Shown here piece by piece: positions 1 to 9,482 of a stretch of 64,000 bases of DNA. Source of the DNA: Sphingomonas xinjiangensis (GTDB lineage: Bacteria > Pseudomonadota > Alphaproteobacteria > Sphingomonadales > Sphingomonadaceae); the NCBI RefSeq assembly GCF_014199255.1, contig NZ_JACIJF010000004.1, forward strand, positions 124,001-188,000. The letters run 5' to 3'. The notes beneath the pieces were generated by a model. The model was not told the origin of the DNA. It made no database searches and saw only the letters and a program-made list of their open reading frames with translations. How positions within the stretch are numbered: position 1 is the first letter of the stretch; each line of letters starts with the position of its first letter. A program made the translations under genes and the position numbers.

Positions 1-1543
1 GATCCATCGGCTGCGGATCCACAGTAAGGTTGCCGGTCTCCATCTTGGCGAGATCGAGGATGTCGTCCACCAAACTGCGCATGGTCAAGCCCGCGCCATG
101 AACCAATCCGATGCGTTCCCGAACATCCGCGTCCAACCGGTTGGCCGACAGCATGACCTGCGTCATGCCGAGGATGCCGTTCAGCGGCGTGCGAATCTCG
201 TGGCTGGTGGTGGCGAGAAACTCGGTCTTGGCTGCAAGCGCCTTTTCCAGCGCGGTGTTGGTGTGATGGAGTACGATGTTCGCATCGCGCACTCGATTGC
301 GGCTCCGTCTTATGGTGATGAGGCCCCAGCTGAGCATCGCGATCACCGCCAGGGTGGCCCCGCCGAGGCTGAAGAACAAGGTGCGCTGGAATTCGGCTGC
401 TTTGCGCAGTTGCTCGCTCGTCAGCCGCGCAATGGTGAGCTGCTGTCCCTGGTAATCGAACTTGGCTCCCATCAGCGCTGCACTCGTCGTGGTGGCCACT
501 TTAGCGGCTTCGTCGTTCAACCGCTTGAGCGCTTCTAGATGGACCAGGGCGAGCTTGGCCTCCCCGGTTTCGCCGTACACCTTATAGGCGATTCCATGGG
601 CCCCGCTAAATTCCGCACCGGTAGCGCTTAGATCGAGCGCGTCGAACGCAAGGGCTACCAAACGTGTCGCGTTCGCCAGATCACCACGGTCAGCTGACAA
701 CCTCGCCGCAGTCGCAAGCAACTGACGGCGGGTCGTCGTGTTGTTGTCCGGCTTCAGAAGCGAAAATGCATGATCGAGTGTGGCTGCTGCCTCGTCGAAT
801 TTGCGTAGATCTATCTGTGCTCGAGCCAAGTTGCTCAGGATGCGGGCCTCTAGAGCCGGGTCTCGCATCGCGCGAGCAGAAGCGAGCGCACGACCGAACT
901 GCACTTCGGCGTCGGCATACCGGTCTGCACGCAAGAACAGGCCACCAAGATTGTTCCTGAGCGATAATGACAACAGCACATCGCCCCCAAAGGTGTTAGC
1001 TGCCCGGACATAATAGCGCTCCGCCCGCTCCAGGTCGTTCGCCGCCGAATAGAGCATCGCGATGTTCTGAAGCGCGATCGCAGCACTGCGATCTTCGTCG
1101 GCACTGGAGAAGATTCGATGTGCCGCCTGGTAATTTGCCAATGCTTGCGCGGCCTTGCCAGTGGCAGCAAGAAAGGCTCCCTGGCTCATCAGCAGGTCGC
1201 CGCGCAACTTCGATGAAGCGTCAGCACCTTCCAGCAATCGGATTCCATCGGCCAGCAGCGGGCCGGCACGCTGGACTTCGTTCAGCCGGAGATCGGCTTC
1301 CCCCGCGAGCCAGCGCGCCGTGGCAAGCGCGGCTTTGCGCCTACGCGGATCGGGCAGTTTGCGGGCCAGAATGTCGATCCTACCGGCATAAACCAACGCC
1401 TGCTCGGGATCGGCAACCATGCTCGCCTTTGCAGCGGCGGCCGCCGCCGCAATGGCCGGCGCCGTCTCTGAGGCAGGTGCCGCATGCCCGGGCTGCGCAG
1501 CAAGCAGCATCATTGCCACAAAGGCCCAAGATGGGCGCTTCAC
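1..1543 (-). CDS. TPR-type sensor histidine kinase, C-terminus cut by window edge
   Basis: About 514 residues are visible and the C-terminus lies beyond base 1. The proposed GTG start (1543-1541) gives a signal peptide with a short basic start (VKRPSWAFVAMMLLA). Helical TPR-like repeats of the kind found in periplasmic sensor modules follow (roughly residues 40-370). One transmembrane segment lies near residues 388-412, then a linker helix and a HisKA dimerisation domain with H-box TTSHEIRTPL, where His448 is the predicted phosphoacceptor. The DILDLAKMETG helix follows. The ATPase domain, and any receiver domain, are off the window. The GTG overlaps the TGA of the upstream EAL gene (GTGA), so the pair is probably translationally coupled, linking a sensor kinase to c-di-GMP breakdown. 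The ligand is unknown. Confidence 0.85.
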   Translation of the reverse strand, partial: MKRPSWAFVAMMLLAAQPGHAAPASETAPAIAAAAAAAKASMVADPEQALVYAGRIDILARKLPDPRRRKAALATARWLAGEADLRLNEVQRAGPLLADGIRLLEGADASSKLRGDLLMSQGAFLAATGKAAQALANYQAAHRIFSSADEDRSAAIALQNIAMLYSAANDLERAERYYVRAANTFGGDVLLSLSLRNNLGGLFLRADRYADAEVQFGRALASARAMRDPALEARILSNLARAQIDLRKFDEAAATLDHAFSLLKPDNNTTTRRQLLATAARLSADRGDLANATRLVALAFDALDLSATGAEFSGAHGIAYKVYGETGEAKLALVHLEALKRLNDEAAKVATTTSAALMGAKFDYQGQQLTIARLTSEQLRKAAEFQRTLFFSLGGATLAVIAMLSWGLITIRRSRNRVRDANIVLHHTNTALEKALAAKTEFLATTSHEIRTPLNGILGMTQVMLSANRLDADVRERIGLVHGAGLTMRSLVDDILDLAKMETGNLTVDPQPMD

Positions 1544-2970
1544 GCCCGCTTCCAGATGCTCTCGGGCCGAACGAAAAGCGACTTGCCACCAAAGCCGCTG
1601 GTCAGATGGCCGTCGTCGCGCAGGAACGCGATCAGCGCGTCGACGGCGACAGGCCGCGAGATCAGAAATCCCTGCACCATGTCACAGCCCATGACGCTGA
1701 GCAGTGCGAGCGCGGACGGCGTCTCGACGCCTTCAGCGGTAACTTCCATCTCCAGGGCATGCGCCAGATCGATGGTCGATCGTACAATCAGCGGGTCGCG
1801 GTTGCTCGACGTCAGCTGCATGACAAACATCTTGTCGATTTTCAGCTCACGCGCCGGCAACTGCTTGAGATACGCCAGCGATGAAAGCCCGGCGCCGTAA
1901 TCATCGATCGCAAGCTGAACCCCGATCGCCGCGAAGTTCTGCAAATGCCGGATGGCGCTTTGCGGATCACGGATCACGGCGGTTTCAGTGATCTCGAAAC
2001 CCAGTTTCGCGTTGCTGTTCGACACAATGTCGCACGCCTCCGCGACGAACGCGGTATCGGCTAGCAGCATGCCCGAAATGTTGAGGAAAAGCGGGATATC
2101 GTACCCGGCTGCACGTAGCCGCTTCTGATCGTCGATGACGCGGCGCAGCGTCCAAAGCGTCAGCGCAGCAATCTCGCCGGCTTCTTCCGCAACGCTGATG
2201 AAATCTGCTGGCGCGATCAGCCCGTGAACGGGATGCTGCCAGCGGAGCAGAGCCTCGGCACTAGCGACCTGCTGCCGCCGGACATGCACCTTCGGCTGAT
2301 ACTGCACGAACATTTGTTCCCCCGCGATGGCGAGCGGCAGTTCGTGCATCATGTTCAGCCGATCGAAGCTCAGATCCGCATGTGTAAGGTCTCGCACGAC
2401 GACGGGATCTTCGACGCGCGCTTCGTCGAGCGCTCCTTCCGCAGCCTCGATCAGACGCAATTCGTCGTAACAATGGGTGGGCACCACGGCGAAGCCGAAG
2501 CGAAATTTCAGCCGGGGCTCCACGCTGGCAGCCGCGCACGCGATGGCGGCGCGCATCGTTTCGATGGCATTCGGTACGGATACGGGCGCGTTCCGCTCCA
2601 CGACGATTTCAGCCATCGCCCTTCCTGCGGGCCTGACCACGCCGTCGGACATCGTATCGCCGATGGCCGAGAAAGCGCTTTTAACAAGTTGTTCTGTTGC
2701 GGTCGGACCCAGCTGCCGACGAAGCGCGATGAAGTTCGCAACCTCGCACAGGCACAATACCCTGTAGTCCTGCGCGTCCGGATTATTTGGAGCGGCATGT
2801 CCCTGTTCGGGACAAACAGATGCGCGGCCCTGCGCCTCGGCCTCAGCCGCTTCCGTGCTGGCAGCAGACTGACGATCAGCGGAGTGCGGAACAACAGATT
2901 CAACAGCTTGGATCGCGATTGCTCGTCCCCGCTGTTCCAGATCTGACGTTGTGCGCGGCCCGCGAGACAT
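1540..2970 (-). CDS. c-di-GMP phosphodiesterase with degenerate GGDEF and intact EAL domain
   Basis: 476 residues. Residues 1-65 are low-complexity. Residues 66-200 resemble a GGDEF fold but lack the GGDEF signature, so cyclase activity is not expected. Residues 205-455 are an EAL domain with the residues needed to hydrolyse c-di-GMP to pGpG: Glu239 in the EALLRW motif, Asn in FLNIS, Glu in FEITET, the Asp pair in IDDYGAG, Lys in LKIDK, Glu in AEGVET and Gln in QGFLISRP. There is no transmembrane segment, so it is predicted cytoplasmic. It is first in a two-gene operon with the sensor kinase, and a CtrA-type box lies about 100 bp upstream. Activity is inferred from motif integrity, not shown. 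Confidence 0.88.
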   Translation of the reverse strand: MSRGPRTTSDLEQRGRAIAIQAVESVVPHSADRQSAASTEAAEAEAQGRASVCPEQGHAAPNNPDAQDYRVLCLCEVANFIALRRQLGPTATEQLVKSAFSAIGDTMSDGVVRPAGRAMAEIVVERNAPVSVPNAIETMRAAIACAAASVEPRLKFRFGFAVVPTHCYDELRLIEAAEGALDEARVEDPVVVRDLTHADLSFDRLNMMHELPLAIAGEQMFVQYQPKVHVRRQQVASAEALLRWQHPVHGLIAPADFISVAEEAGEIAALTLWTLRRVIDDQKRLRAAGYDIPLFLNISGMLLADTAFVAEACDIVSNSNAKLGFEITETAVIRDPQSAIRHLQNFAAIGVQLAIDDYGAGLSSLAYLKQLPARELKIDKMFVMQLTSSNRDPLIVRSTIDLAHALEMEVTAEGVETPSALALLSVMGCDMVQGFLISRPVAVDALIAFLRDDGHLTSGFGGKSLFVRPESIWKRA

Positions 2971-3069
2971 GGTTCACCTCTAACGGCAAGCGTTGAAGGA
3001 AGCGTTAAACAACGCGTTGGGCACCCCTCCTCCGGACCTACCTACGCATTAACACTGATTGATATGCGG

Positions 3070-3084
3070 TTAATAATCCATTAA
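3070..3084. promoter_or_regulatory. Consensus CtrA box (TTAA-N7-TTAA)
   Basis: TTAA at 3070-3073, seven bases, then TTAAC at 3081-3085. This matches the full alphaproteobacterial CtrA recognition sequence. It lies about 100 bp upstream of the EAL gene start (leftward) and immediately before a small rightward candidate gene, so it could serve either. CtrA control of motility and c-di-GMP genes is established in related bacteria; occupancy here is inferred. Confidence 0.55.
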
Positions 3085-3086
3085 CG

Positions 3087-3260
3087 ATGTTGTTGCGCAA
3101 CGTTTGGCGCTCGATGGGAGAAATTCGATGTTCGCTTTCCTTCTGTTTTTCCGTGACGGCATCGGCGGCGACGACATTCGTCCGTTCTGAAGCGAGGAAT
3201 TTTGCAAGGGCCGGCAGCGTCAAGGCGCGCGACGTCGTCGCAAATGCCGGCCCTTTCTGA
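3087..3260 (+). CDS. Candidate small protein (57 aa) ending just before a terminator
   Basis: An open frame from ATG 3087 (or ATG 3114) runs to TGA 3258-3260, seven bases before a strong terminator. It has a hydrophobic, signal-like stretch (CSLSFCFSVTASAAT) and an arginine-rich second half ending in VANAGPF. A competing frame, ATG 3128 to TGA 3190, encodes a 20-residue hydrophobic peptide and has the better ribosome-binding site (GGGAG, 7 nt upstream). Either could be the product, or the transcript could be non-coding. I do not recognise either peptide. The CtrA box upstream and terminator downstream argue that some short transcript is made here. Confidence 0.35.
   Translation: MLLRNVWRSMGEIRCSLSFCFSVTASAATTFVRSEARNFARAGSVKARDVVANAGPF
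3206..3255. other. Stacked hairpin in the small transcript
   Basis: AAGGGCCGGCA (3206-3216) pairs perfectly with TGCCGGCCCTT (3245-3255). The loop contains a second short hairpin, GCGAC/GTCGC (3229-3241). It has no T-tract of its own and is followed 11 bases later by a separate terminator, so it looks like RNA structure rather than a stop signal. Confidence 0.5.
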
Positions 3261-3266
3261 TTCACG

Positions 3267-3293
3267 AAAAAGCGGCCGAAAGGCCGCTTTTTT
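3267..3293. terminator. Bidirectional intrinsic terminator
   Basis: AAAGCGGCC, loop GAAA, then GGCCGCTTT, flanked by an A-tract on the left and a T-tract on the right. It can stop the short rightward transcript before ugd and would also work leftward. Confidence 0.85.
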
Positions 3294-3408
3294 GTTGCGC
3301 GGGTGAGACGAACCAGGATGTGGCAGGGTGCTTTTCGAGCACCTGCACTTGCTCTCGCGCGGGGCTTCGTTAAGGGCGCTGAGGTCCTTCACCCCAAGGG
3401 GAACTGCG

Positions 3409-4725
3409 TTGCGTATTGCGATGATCGGCACAGGCTATGTGGGTCTGGTTTCCGGCGCCTGCTTCTCCGACTTTGGCCACGAAGTTGTTTGCGTCGACAA
3501 GGACGCCCGCAAGATTGAGCTCCTGCACCAGAACATCATGCCGATCTATGAGCCCGGCTTGGCCGAGTTGGTGGCGAGCAACGTAAAGGCTAGGCGCCTG
3601 TCCTTTACCACCGATTTGGCCGCGGGCATCAAGGATGCCGACGCGATCTTCATCGCAGTCGGCACGCCCAGCCGGCGCGGCGATGGCCATGCCGACCTAT
3701 CCTATGTCTTCGCAGCTGCGCGCGAGATCGCCGAGAACCTGACCGGCTCCAGCGTCATCGTCACCAAATCGACAGTGCCGGTCGGCACTGGCGACGAGGT
3801 CGAGCGTATTCTCGCCGAAGTTGCGCCGAACAGCGGCGCTAAGGTGGTATCCAATCCTGAATTCCTACGCGAAGGCGCGGCGATCGAGGACTTCAAGCGC
3901 CCTGACCGCGTCGTGGTCGGCACGAATGACGAAGGCGCGCGCGAGGTGATGCGCGCCATCTACCGCCCGCTCTCGCTCAATCAAAATGCCCCGGTGCTGT
4001 TCACGGGCCGCCGCACGTCCGAGCTGATCAAGTACGCGGCAAACGCCTTCCTTGCGGTGAAGATCACCTTTATCAACGAGATCGCCGATCTTTGCGAAGC
4101 CGTCGGCGCGGACGTGCAGGAAGTGTCGCGTGGCATTGGCATGGACAACCGCATCGGCGGCAAGTTCCTGCACGCCGGCCCGGGCTATGGTGGCTCGTGC
4201 TTCCCCAAGGATACGTTGGCGCTGCTTAAAACTGCGGCCGATCACGAGACCCCGCAGCGGATCGTCGAAGCCACGGTCCAGGTGAACGACACCCGCAAGC
4301 GCGCAATGGGCCGCAAGGTGATCAAGGCTATGGGTGGGGACGCGCATGGCAAGACGGTCGCGGTGCTTGGCCTGACCTTCAAGCCCAATACCGACGATAT
4401 GCGCGATGCGCCCAGCCTATCGGTGATAGCCGCGCTTCAGGACGCAGGCGCGACGGTGCGCGCTTATGATCCCGAAGGCGTCGAACAAGCCAAGCCGATG
4501 CTGAGCGGCGTCGCGTTCTGCGACAGTCCCTATGTCGCCGCGCAAGATGCCGACGCGCTGGTGATCGTGACCGAGTGGGATGAGTTCCGTGCGCTGGATC
4601 TCAAGCGCATGGCGGCCACGCTCAAGACGCCGCTGCTCGTGGATCTGCGCAACATCTATCCACCCGCTGAGGCCAAGCGCGCCGGTCTGACTTTGGTGGG
4701 CGTGGGAAAGCCCAAGCACGATTAG
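3409..4725 (+). CDS. ugd: UDP-glucose 6-dehydrogenase
   Basis: Oxidises UDP-glucose to UDP-glucuronate with two NAD+, in the cytoplasm, for exopolysaccharide and surface glycans. The chosen start is TTG 3409, preceded by AAGGGG six bases away. This places the Rossmann motif IGTGYVG at residues 6-12 and gives 438 residues, the usual family length; a longer frame from 3328 would add an unconserved tail. The catalytic cysteine is Cys264 in GPGYGGSCFPKD. The central helix (ELIKYAANAFLAVKITFINE) and C-terminal UDP-binding domain (LTFKPNTDDMRDAPS) are intact. It is transcribed alone after a terminator. No other polysaccharide genes are adjacent, so the glycan it serves cannot be named. Confidence 0.95.
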   Translation: MRIAMIGTGYVGLVSGACFSDFGHEVVCVDKDARKIELLHQNIMPIYEPGLAELVASNVKARRLSFTTDLAAGIKDADAIFIAVGTPSRRGDGHADLSYVFAAAREIAENLTGSSVIVTKSTVPVGTGDEVERILAEVAPNSGAKVVSNPEFLREGAAIEDFKRPDRVVVGTNDEGAREVMRAIYRPLSLNQNAPVLFTGRRTSELIKYAANAFLAVKITFINEIADLCEAVGADVQEVSRGIGMDNRIGGKFLHAGPGYGGSCFPKDTLALLKTAADHETPQRIVEATVQVNDTRKRAMGRKVIKAMGGDAHGKTVAVLGLTFKPNTDDMRDAPSLSVIAALQDAGATVRAYDPEGVEQAKPMLSGVAFCDSPYVAAQDADALVIVTEWDEFRALDLKRMAATLKTPLLVDLRNIYPPAEAKRAGLTLVGVGKPKHD

Positions 4726-4820
4726 GTGCTTGAAGCGCCGTGACCGGAACGGTCGGCGAGTATTGTGGGCTAAACATAAACTAGATCGCCGCCATTCGAA
4801 GCAGTTCCTAGATCGGCGAC

Positions 4821-5762
4821 ATGCTGCAATCTCCGGCCGTTCCAGCGCATAGCGCGTCTTCCCTACCCGCGCTCACCCATCTCGAGCGGCTTGAGGCCGA
4901 GAGTATTCATATCCTGCGCGAGGTGGTGGCCGAAGCCGAGCGCCCGGTGATGCTCTATTCGGTCGGCAAGGACAGCGCGGTCATGCTGCACCTGGCGCGC
5001 AAGGCCTTCTACCCCGCGCCGCCGCCCTTCCCGCTGCTCCACGTCGACACGACCTGGAAGTTTCAGGCGATGTACGCGCTACGCGACCGTGCCGCGCAGG
5101 CGGCAGGCATGGACCTGATCGTCCACCAGAACCCCGATGCGCTCGCTAAGGGGATCAACCCGTTCGATCACGGCGGCCTGCATACCGATCTGTGGAAGAC
5201 CGAGGGGCTCAAGCAGGCGCTGGACCAATATGGCTTCGACGCGGCGTTCGGCGGCGCGCGGCGCGATGAGGAGAAGAGCCGCGCGAAGGAACGCGTTTTC
5301 TCGTTCCGCACCGCCAGCCACCGCTGGGACCCCAAGAACCAGCGCCCGGAGCTCTGGCGCGTCTACAACGCCCGAAAGAACAAGGGCGAGAGCATCCGCG
5401 TCTTCCCTTTGTCTAATTGGACCGAACTGGACATCTGGCAGTACATCCTGGCCGAGCAGATCGAGATCGTGCCGCTCTATTTCGCCGCCCCGCGCCCGAC
5501 GGTGGAGCGCGACGGCATGCTGCTCATGGTCGACGACGCTCGCTTCCGCCTGCGCCCCGGAGAAGCCCCCGTGGAACGCTCGGTGCGCTTTCGCACGCTC
5601 GGCTGTTACCCGCTTACCGGCGCGGTGGAGAGCGAGGCCGCGACGCTGGAGCAGGTCATCCAGGAGATGCTGCTCACCACCACCTCCGAACGCCAGGGCC
5701 GCGCTATCGATCACGATCAGGCCGCCAGCATGGAAAAGAAGAAGCAGGAGGGCTATTTCTGA
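4821..5762 (+). CDS. cysD: Sulfate adenylyltransferase subunit 2
   Basis: 313 residues. Small catalytic subunit of heterodimeric ATP sulfurylase, which makes adenosine 5'-phosphosulfate (APS) from ATP and sulfate, driven by GTP hydrolysis on CysN. The PP-loop [11 protein letters not shown] lies at residues 47-57 and the characteristic [16 protein letters not shown] stretch follows. The C-terminus ends KKKQEGYF as in most CysD proteins. It overlaps cysNC by one base (TGATG), so the two subunits are co-translated. Two near-identical 9-base direct repeats (ctagatcgc/gg at 4781 and 4808) sit just upstream and could be a regulator site, but no known sulfur-regulator consensus was matched. Confidence 0.96.
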   Translation: MLQSPAVPAHSASSLPALTHLERLEAESIHILREVVAEAERPVMLYSVGKDSAVMLHLARKAFYPAPPPFPLLHVDTTWKFQAMYALRDRAAQAAGMDLIVHQNPDALAKGINPFDHGGLHTDLWKTEGLKQALDQYGFDAAFGGARRDEEKSRAKERVFSFRTASHRWDPKNQRPELWRVYNARKNKGESIRVFPLSNWTELDIWQYILAEQIEIVPLYFAAPRPTVERDGMLLMVDDARFRLRPGEAPVERSVRFRTLGCYPLTGAVESEAATLEQVIQEMLLTTTSERQGRAIDHDQAASMEKKKQEGYF

Positions 5763-7675
5763 TGACCTCCTACCGCCCCGACGCGCTGATCGCGTCCGAC
5801 ATTTCCAGCTACCTCCGCCAGCACCAGAACAAGTCGCTGCTGCGCTTCATCACCTGCGGGTCGGTGGACGACGGCAAGTCCACGCTGATCGGGCGGCTGC
5901 TGTACGATTCCAAGATGATCTTCGAGGATCAGCTCGCTAGCCTGGAGGCGGACAGCAGACGGCTCGGAACGCAGGGGCAGGAGATCGACTTCGCCCTCCT
6001 GGTCGACGGTCTCGCCGCCGAGCGCGAGCAAGGCATCACCATCGACGTCGCCTACCGCTTCTTCGCGACGGAAAAGCGCAAGTTCATCGTCGCCGACACG
6101 CCCGGCCACGAGCAGTACACCCGCAACATGGTCACCGGCGCGTCCACCGCCGATCTGGCGGTGATCCTGATCGACGCGCGTAAGGGCGTTCTCACGCAGA
6201 CCCGCCGCCACTCCTATCTCTGCCACCTGCTCGGCATCCGCCACATCGTGCTGGCGGTGAACAAGATGGACCTGATCGGCTATGATCAGCAGGCCTATGC
6301 CAACATCGTCGCCGACTATGCCGCCTTCGCCCAGTCGATCGGCATCGCGGCGTTCACGCCCATCCCAATTTCGGGCTTCAAGGGCGACAACATCGCCGCG
6401 CGCTCGGGCGCCATGCCTTGGTTCGATGGCCCCGCGCTGCTTGATCATCTCGAAAGCGTCGAGGTTGAGGTGGAAGCCGCCCGCACGCAGCCCTTCCGCA
6501 TGCCGGTGCAGTGGGTCAACCGCCCCGATCTCGACTTTCGCGGCTTTGCCGGCCTGATCGCCAGCGGCAGCGTGCGCCCCGGCGACGCCGTCCGCATTCT
6601 CCCCTCCGGCCGCACCACCCACGTCGCTCGCCTCGTCGCGCTCGGCGGCGACCGTGAGGCAGCCGGCGCGGGCGAGTCCGTAACCCTAACCCTCGTCGAC
6701 GAAATTGATTGCTCGCGCGGCGACGTCATCGCCGCCGCCGACGCGCCGCCCCAGGCCGCCGACCAGTTCAAGGCGACGTTGGTGTGGATGGACGGTGAAG
6801 ACCTCCTTCCTGGCCGCGCCTATTGGCTCAAGCTCGCTACCCAGACGGTCAGCGCCGTCGTCCGCGTCCCCGAACATGTCGTCGACATCAACACGTTGGC
6901 GAAGACCTCGGCCAAGACGCTCAGCCTCAATGACATCGGCGTCACGGAGATCGCAACCGACCGCCCGCTCGTCTTCGCACCCTATGCCGACAGCCAGGAT
7001 CTCGGCGGCTTCATCCTGATCGACAAGGCCACCAACGCCACCGTTGCCGCCGGCATGCTCAGCTTCGCGCTCCGCCGCGCCCAGAACGTCCACTGGCAGG
7101 CGACCGAGATCACCCGTGAGGCTCATGCCGCGCAAAAAGGCCAGCAACCGCGCCTGCTCTGGTTCACCGGCCTGTCGGGATCGGGCAAGTCGACCATCGC
7201 CAACCTGGTCGAAAAGAAGCTGCACGCGCTTGGCAAGCATAGCTTCCTGCTCGACGGCGACAATGTCCGCCACGGCCTCAACCGCGATCTCGGCTTCACC
7301 GACGCCGACCGCATCGAGAATATCCGCCGCGTGGGTGAAGTCGCCAAGCTGATGACCGACGCCGGCCTCATCGTCCTCACTGCCTTCATCTCGCCCTTCC
7401 GGGCCGAGCGCGACCTCGCCCGCTCGATGGTGCCCAACGGCGAGTTCTTCGAGATCTTCATCGACACGCCGTTGGAGCAGGCCGAGTCGCGCGACGTCAA
7501 AGGCCTCTACAAAAAGGCCCGCGCCGGCGAGATCGCGCACTTCACCGGCATCTCCAGCCCCTATGAGCCGCCGCTGAACCCAGAGATCCGTATCGACACG
7601 ACGCGCTGCACGCCCGAAGAAGCAGCGGAGCGGATCGTGGAGGAAATCATGGGCATATGGTCGCCGGTGCTATGA
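5762..7675 (+). CDS. cysNC: Fused sulfate adenylyltransferase subunit 1 / APS kinase
   Basis: 637 residues. The N-terminal CysN GTPase has GSVDDGKST (residues 33-41), [11 protein letters not shown] and NKMD motifs, then an EF-Tu-like beta-barrel. The C-terminal CysC kinase begins near residue 455, has its P-loop GLSGSGKST at 470-478, and phosphorylates APS to PAPS. The fusion is common in alphaproteobacteria. ATG 5762 overlaps the cysD stop by one base; the frame stays open further upstream inside cysD, but that stretch is not conserved. It is followed by cysQ with a four-base overlap, so synthesis and disposal of 3'-phosphorylated nucleotides are encoded as one unit. Confidence 0.96.
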   Translation: MTSYRPDALIASDISSYLRQHQNKSLLRFITCGSVDDGKSTLIGRLLYDSKMIFEDQLASLEADSRRLGTQGQEIDFALLVDGLAAEREQGITIDVAYRFFATEKRKFIVADTPGHEQYTRNMVTGASTADLAVILIDARKGVLTQTRRHSYLCHLLGIRHIVLAVNKMDLIGYDQQAYANIVADYAAFAQSIGIAAFTPIPISGFKGDNIAARSGAMPWFDGPALLDHLESVEVEVEAARTQPFRMPVQWVNRPDLDFRGFAGLIASGSVRPGDAVRILPSGRTTHVARLVALGGDREAAGAGESVTLTLVDEIDCSRGDVIAAADAPPQAADQFKATLVWMDGEDLLPGRAYWLKLATQTVSAVVRVPEHVVDINTLAKTSAKTLSLNDIGVTEIATDRPLVFAPYADSQDLGGFILIDKATNATVAAGMLSFALRRAQNVHWQATEITREAHAAQKGQQPRLLWFTGLSGSGKSTIANLVEKKLHALGKHSFLLDGDNVRHGLNRDLGFTDADRIENIRRVGEVAKLMTDAGLIVLTAFISPFRAERDLARSMVPNGEFFEIFIDTPLEQAESRDVKGLYKKARAGEIAHFTGISSPYEPPLNPEIRIDTTRCTPEEAAERIVEEIMGIWSPVL

Positions 7676-8412
7676 CGGACCTGCACGACGACGCCGAACT
7701 CGCTACCGCGCTCGCCACCGAGGCCGGCAAGCTGCTGCTCGCCATCCAGGCTGACTGCGCGAGCGGCGACCGCGGCGACCGCGAGGCGAACCATTGCATC
7801 CTTGAGCAACTGCGTGCCGCCCGGCCCGACGACGCCATCCTCTCCGAAGAATCCGCGGACGATCCCGAGAGGCTCGGGCGCTCGCGCGTCTGGATCATCG
7901 ACCCGCTCGACGGCACCAAGGAGTTCGCGGAGCGGCGCGGCGACTGGGCGGTGCACGTCGCCCTTGCGATCGACGGCGTGGCCATGGTCGGTGCAGTCGC
8001 GCTCCCCCGGCTCGGCATTACGCTGTCGAGCGCCAACCCGCCCGCGCTCCTGCCCGCGCACCAGCCGCCACGCATGCTCGTCAGCCGCAGCCGCGCCGTC
8101 CCGCTTTGCGTCGATGTCGGCCAGGCGATCGGCGCGCGATCCGTTCCGATGGGCTCGGCCGGCGCCAAGGCAATGGCGGTGGTGCGCGGCGAGGCTGAAA
8201 TCTATCTCCACGCCGGCGGCCAGCATCAATGGGACAATTGCGCCCCGGCCGCAGTGGCACTTGCCGCGGGCCTGCACGTGTCGCGGATCGACGGATCGCC
8301 CATCGTCTATAACCAGGCGGACACCAGCATCCCTGACCTGCTGATCTGCCGCAGGGAATGGGCAGCGCCGGTTCTGGACGCCGTGCGCGCCTGCGGCGAA
8401 ACGCAGGGGTAG
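7672..8412 (+). CDS. cysQ: 3'(2'),5'-bisphosphate nucleotidase
   Basis: 246 residues from ATG 7672, which overlaps the cysNC stop as ATGA; an ATG at 7657 would add five residues. Inositol-monophosphatase-like fold. The metal-binding motifs are the first acidic site LSEESADD, then the signature DPLDGTKEF, and the C-terminal WDNCAPAAV aspartate motif. It converts PAP, the by-product of PAPS reduction or sulfotransfer, to AMP and phosphate; PAPS is also a substrate in this family. Its place behind cysNC supports a role in limiting 3'-phosphoadenosine nucleotide levels. Confidence 0.93.
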   Translation: MTDLHDDAELATALATEAGKLLLAIQADCASGDRGDREANHCILEQLRAARPDDAILSEESADDPERLGRSRVWIIDPLDGTKEFAERRGDWAVHVALAIDGVAMVGAVALPRLGITLSSANPPALLPAHQPPRMLVSRSRAVPLCVDVGQAIGARSVPMGSAGAKAMAVVRGEAEIYLHAGGQHQWDNCAPAAVALAAGLHVSRIDGSPIVYNQADTSIPDLLICRREWAAPVLDAVRACGETQG

Positions 8413-8457
8413 CGGCGCACGGTTTACGCGCCCGCGCCCGCGCTTTACGTCTGGCGC

Positions 8458-9327
8458 ATGACCCAGCCCCTGTCCGCCCGCTCGCTGCTGTTCGTCCCCG
8501 GCGACTCCGAACGCAAGCTGGTCCGCGCCGCCTCCAGCGCTGCCGACCTGCTGCTGCTCGACCTCGAAGACGCCGTCGCCTGGGAGAAAAAGGCCGAAGC
8601 GCGCGCGCTGGTCGCCGATCGGCTGGCCAATGCCGAACGGCCGCAGCCCTCGTGGGTCCGCATCAACCCGCTCGAGAGCGAACACGGCATCCATGATCTC
8701 GCCGCGATCGTGCAGGCCAGGCCCGACGGCATCATGCTGCCCAAGGCGACTCGCGCCGAAGCCGATCGGCTGCACCATTATCTGACCGCGCTTGAAGCCG
8801 CCGCCGGCCTGCCGCTCGGCGCCATCCCGACCATCGCCATCGCCACCGAAACCGCCCCGGCGTTGTTCGGCCTGGGCGACTATGCCGGCTGCCCTCGCCT
8901 GTCGGCGCTCACCTGGGGTGCCGAAGACAGCGCCGCCGCGCTCGGCGCCAGCGACAACCGCGATGAAGCGGGCGAATACGAGTTCCCCTACCAGTTGTTC
9001 CGCTCGCTCTGCCTGGCCGGCGCGGCGGCGGCACGCGTGACGGCCATCGAAACCATCCATGGCGACTTCCGCGATCTGGAGGGTCTGGAAAAGGTCGCCA
9101 CCCGGGCCCGGCGCGCGGGTTTCAAAGGGATGATGGCGATCCACCCCGATCAGGTCCCGGTGATCAACCAGGCCTTCTCGCCGTCATCGGAGGAACTGGT
9201 GCATGCCGAGCGCATCGTCGCCGCCTTCGCCGCAAACCCCGGTGCCGGCACGATCGGCCTGGATGGCGCGATGCTCGACATGCCCCACCTCAAGCGCGCC
9301 CAGGCAGTGCTGGCGCTGCGCCGCTGA
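8458..9327 (+). CDS. CitE-like HpcH/HpaI family CoA ester lyase
   Basis: 289 residues, TIM-barrel family of citrate-lyase beta subunits and malyl/citramalyl-CoA lyases. Motifs seen: RSLLFVPGDSERK at the N-terminus, LLLDLEDAV carrying the metal-linked Asp/Glu, the conserved Arg in SWVRINPL, and IATETA with a catalytic-site Glu. There is no citrate lyase alpha or gamma gene nearby, so a stand-alone CoA-thioester lyase (for example citramalyl-CoA or malyl-CoA) is more likely than citrate lyase. The exact substrate cannot be read from sequence. It sits 45 bp after cysQ on the same strand and may be read from the same promoter. Confidence 0.85.
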   Translation: MTQPLSARSLLFVPGDSERKLVRAASSAADLLLLDLEDAVAWEKKAEARALVADRLANAERPQPSWVRINPLESEHGIHDLAAIVQARPDGIMLPKATRAEADRLHHYLTALEAAAGLPLGAIPTIAIATETAPALFGLGDYAGCPRLSALTWGAEDSAAALGASDNRDEAGEYEFPYQLFRSLCLAGAAAARVTAIETIHGDFRDLEGLEKVATRARRAGFKGMMAIHPDQVPVINQAFSPSSEELVHAERIVAAFAANPGAGTIGLDGAMLDMPHLKRAQAVLALRR

Positions 9328-9335
9328 CCCTCCAT

Positions 9336-9414
9336 CGTCATCCAGGTCTCAAGCCGGGATCCCGCTTCTTCTACTTTTTGCAAGGCAGCGGGACCCAGCT
9401 CAAGGCAGGTCACG
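9336..9414. repeat. Imperfect inverted intergenic repeat
   Basis: Left arm about 9336-9365 and right arm about 9386-9414 form an imperfect hairpin (GGGATCCCGCT opposite AGCGGGACCC at the tip, with mismatches outward). It resembles the dispersed GC-rich intergenic repeats of sphingomonads. It lies between the convergent citE-like and ridA-like genes and may also end transcription. Confidence 0.45.
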
Positions 9415-9482
9415 AAGGGATGGCGGCTTCCGGGAGGCAGATGACGATCCTTGCCGTCCCGAAAAATAGGAAAGGTGCCGGA

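Noticed and set aside
3038..3265. Leftward 75-residue open frame opposite the small + transcript
   Set aside because: It begins next to the terminator without a ribosome-binding site, and its composition looks like the shadow of the + strand region; the terminator and CtrA-box layout favour the other strand.
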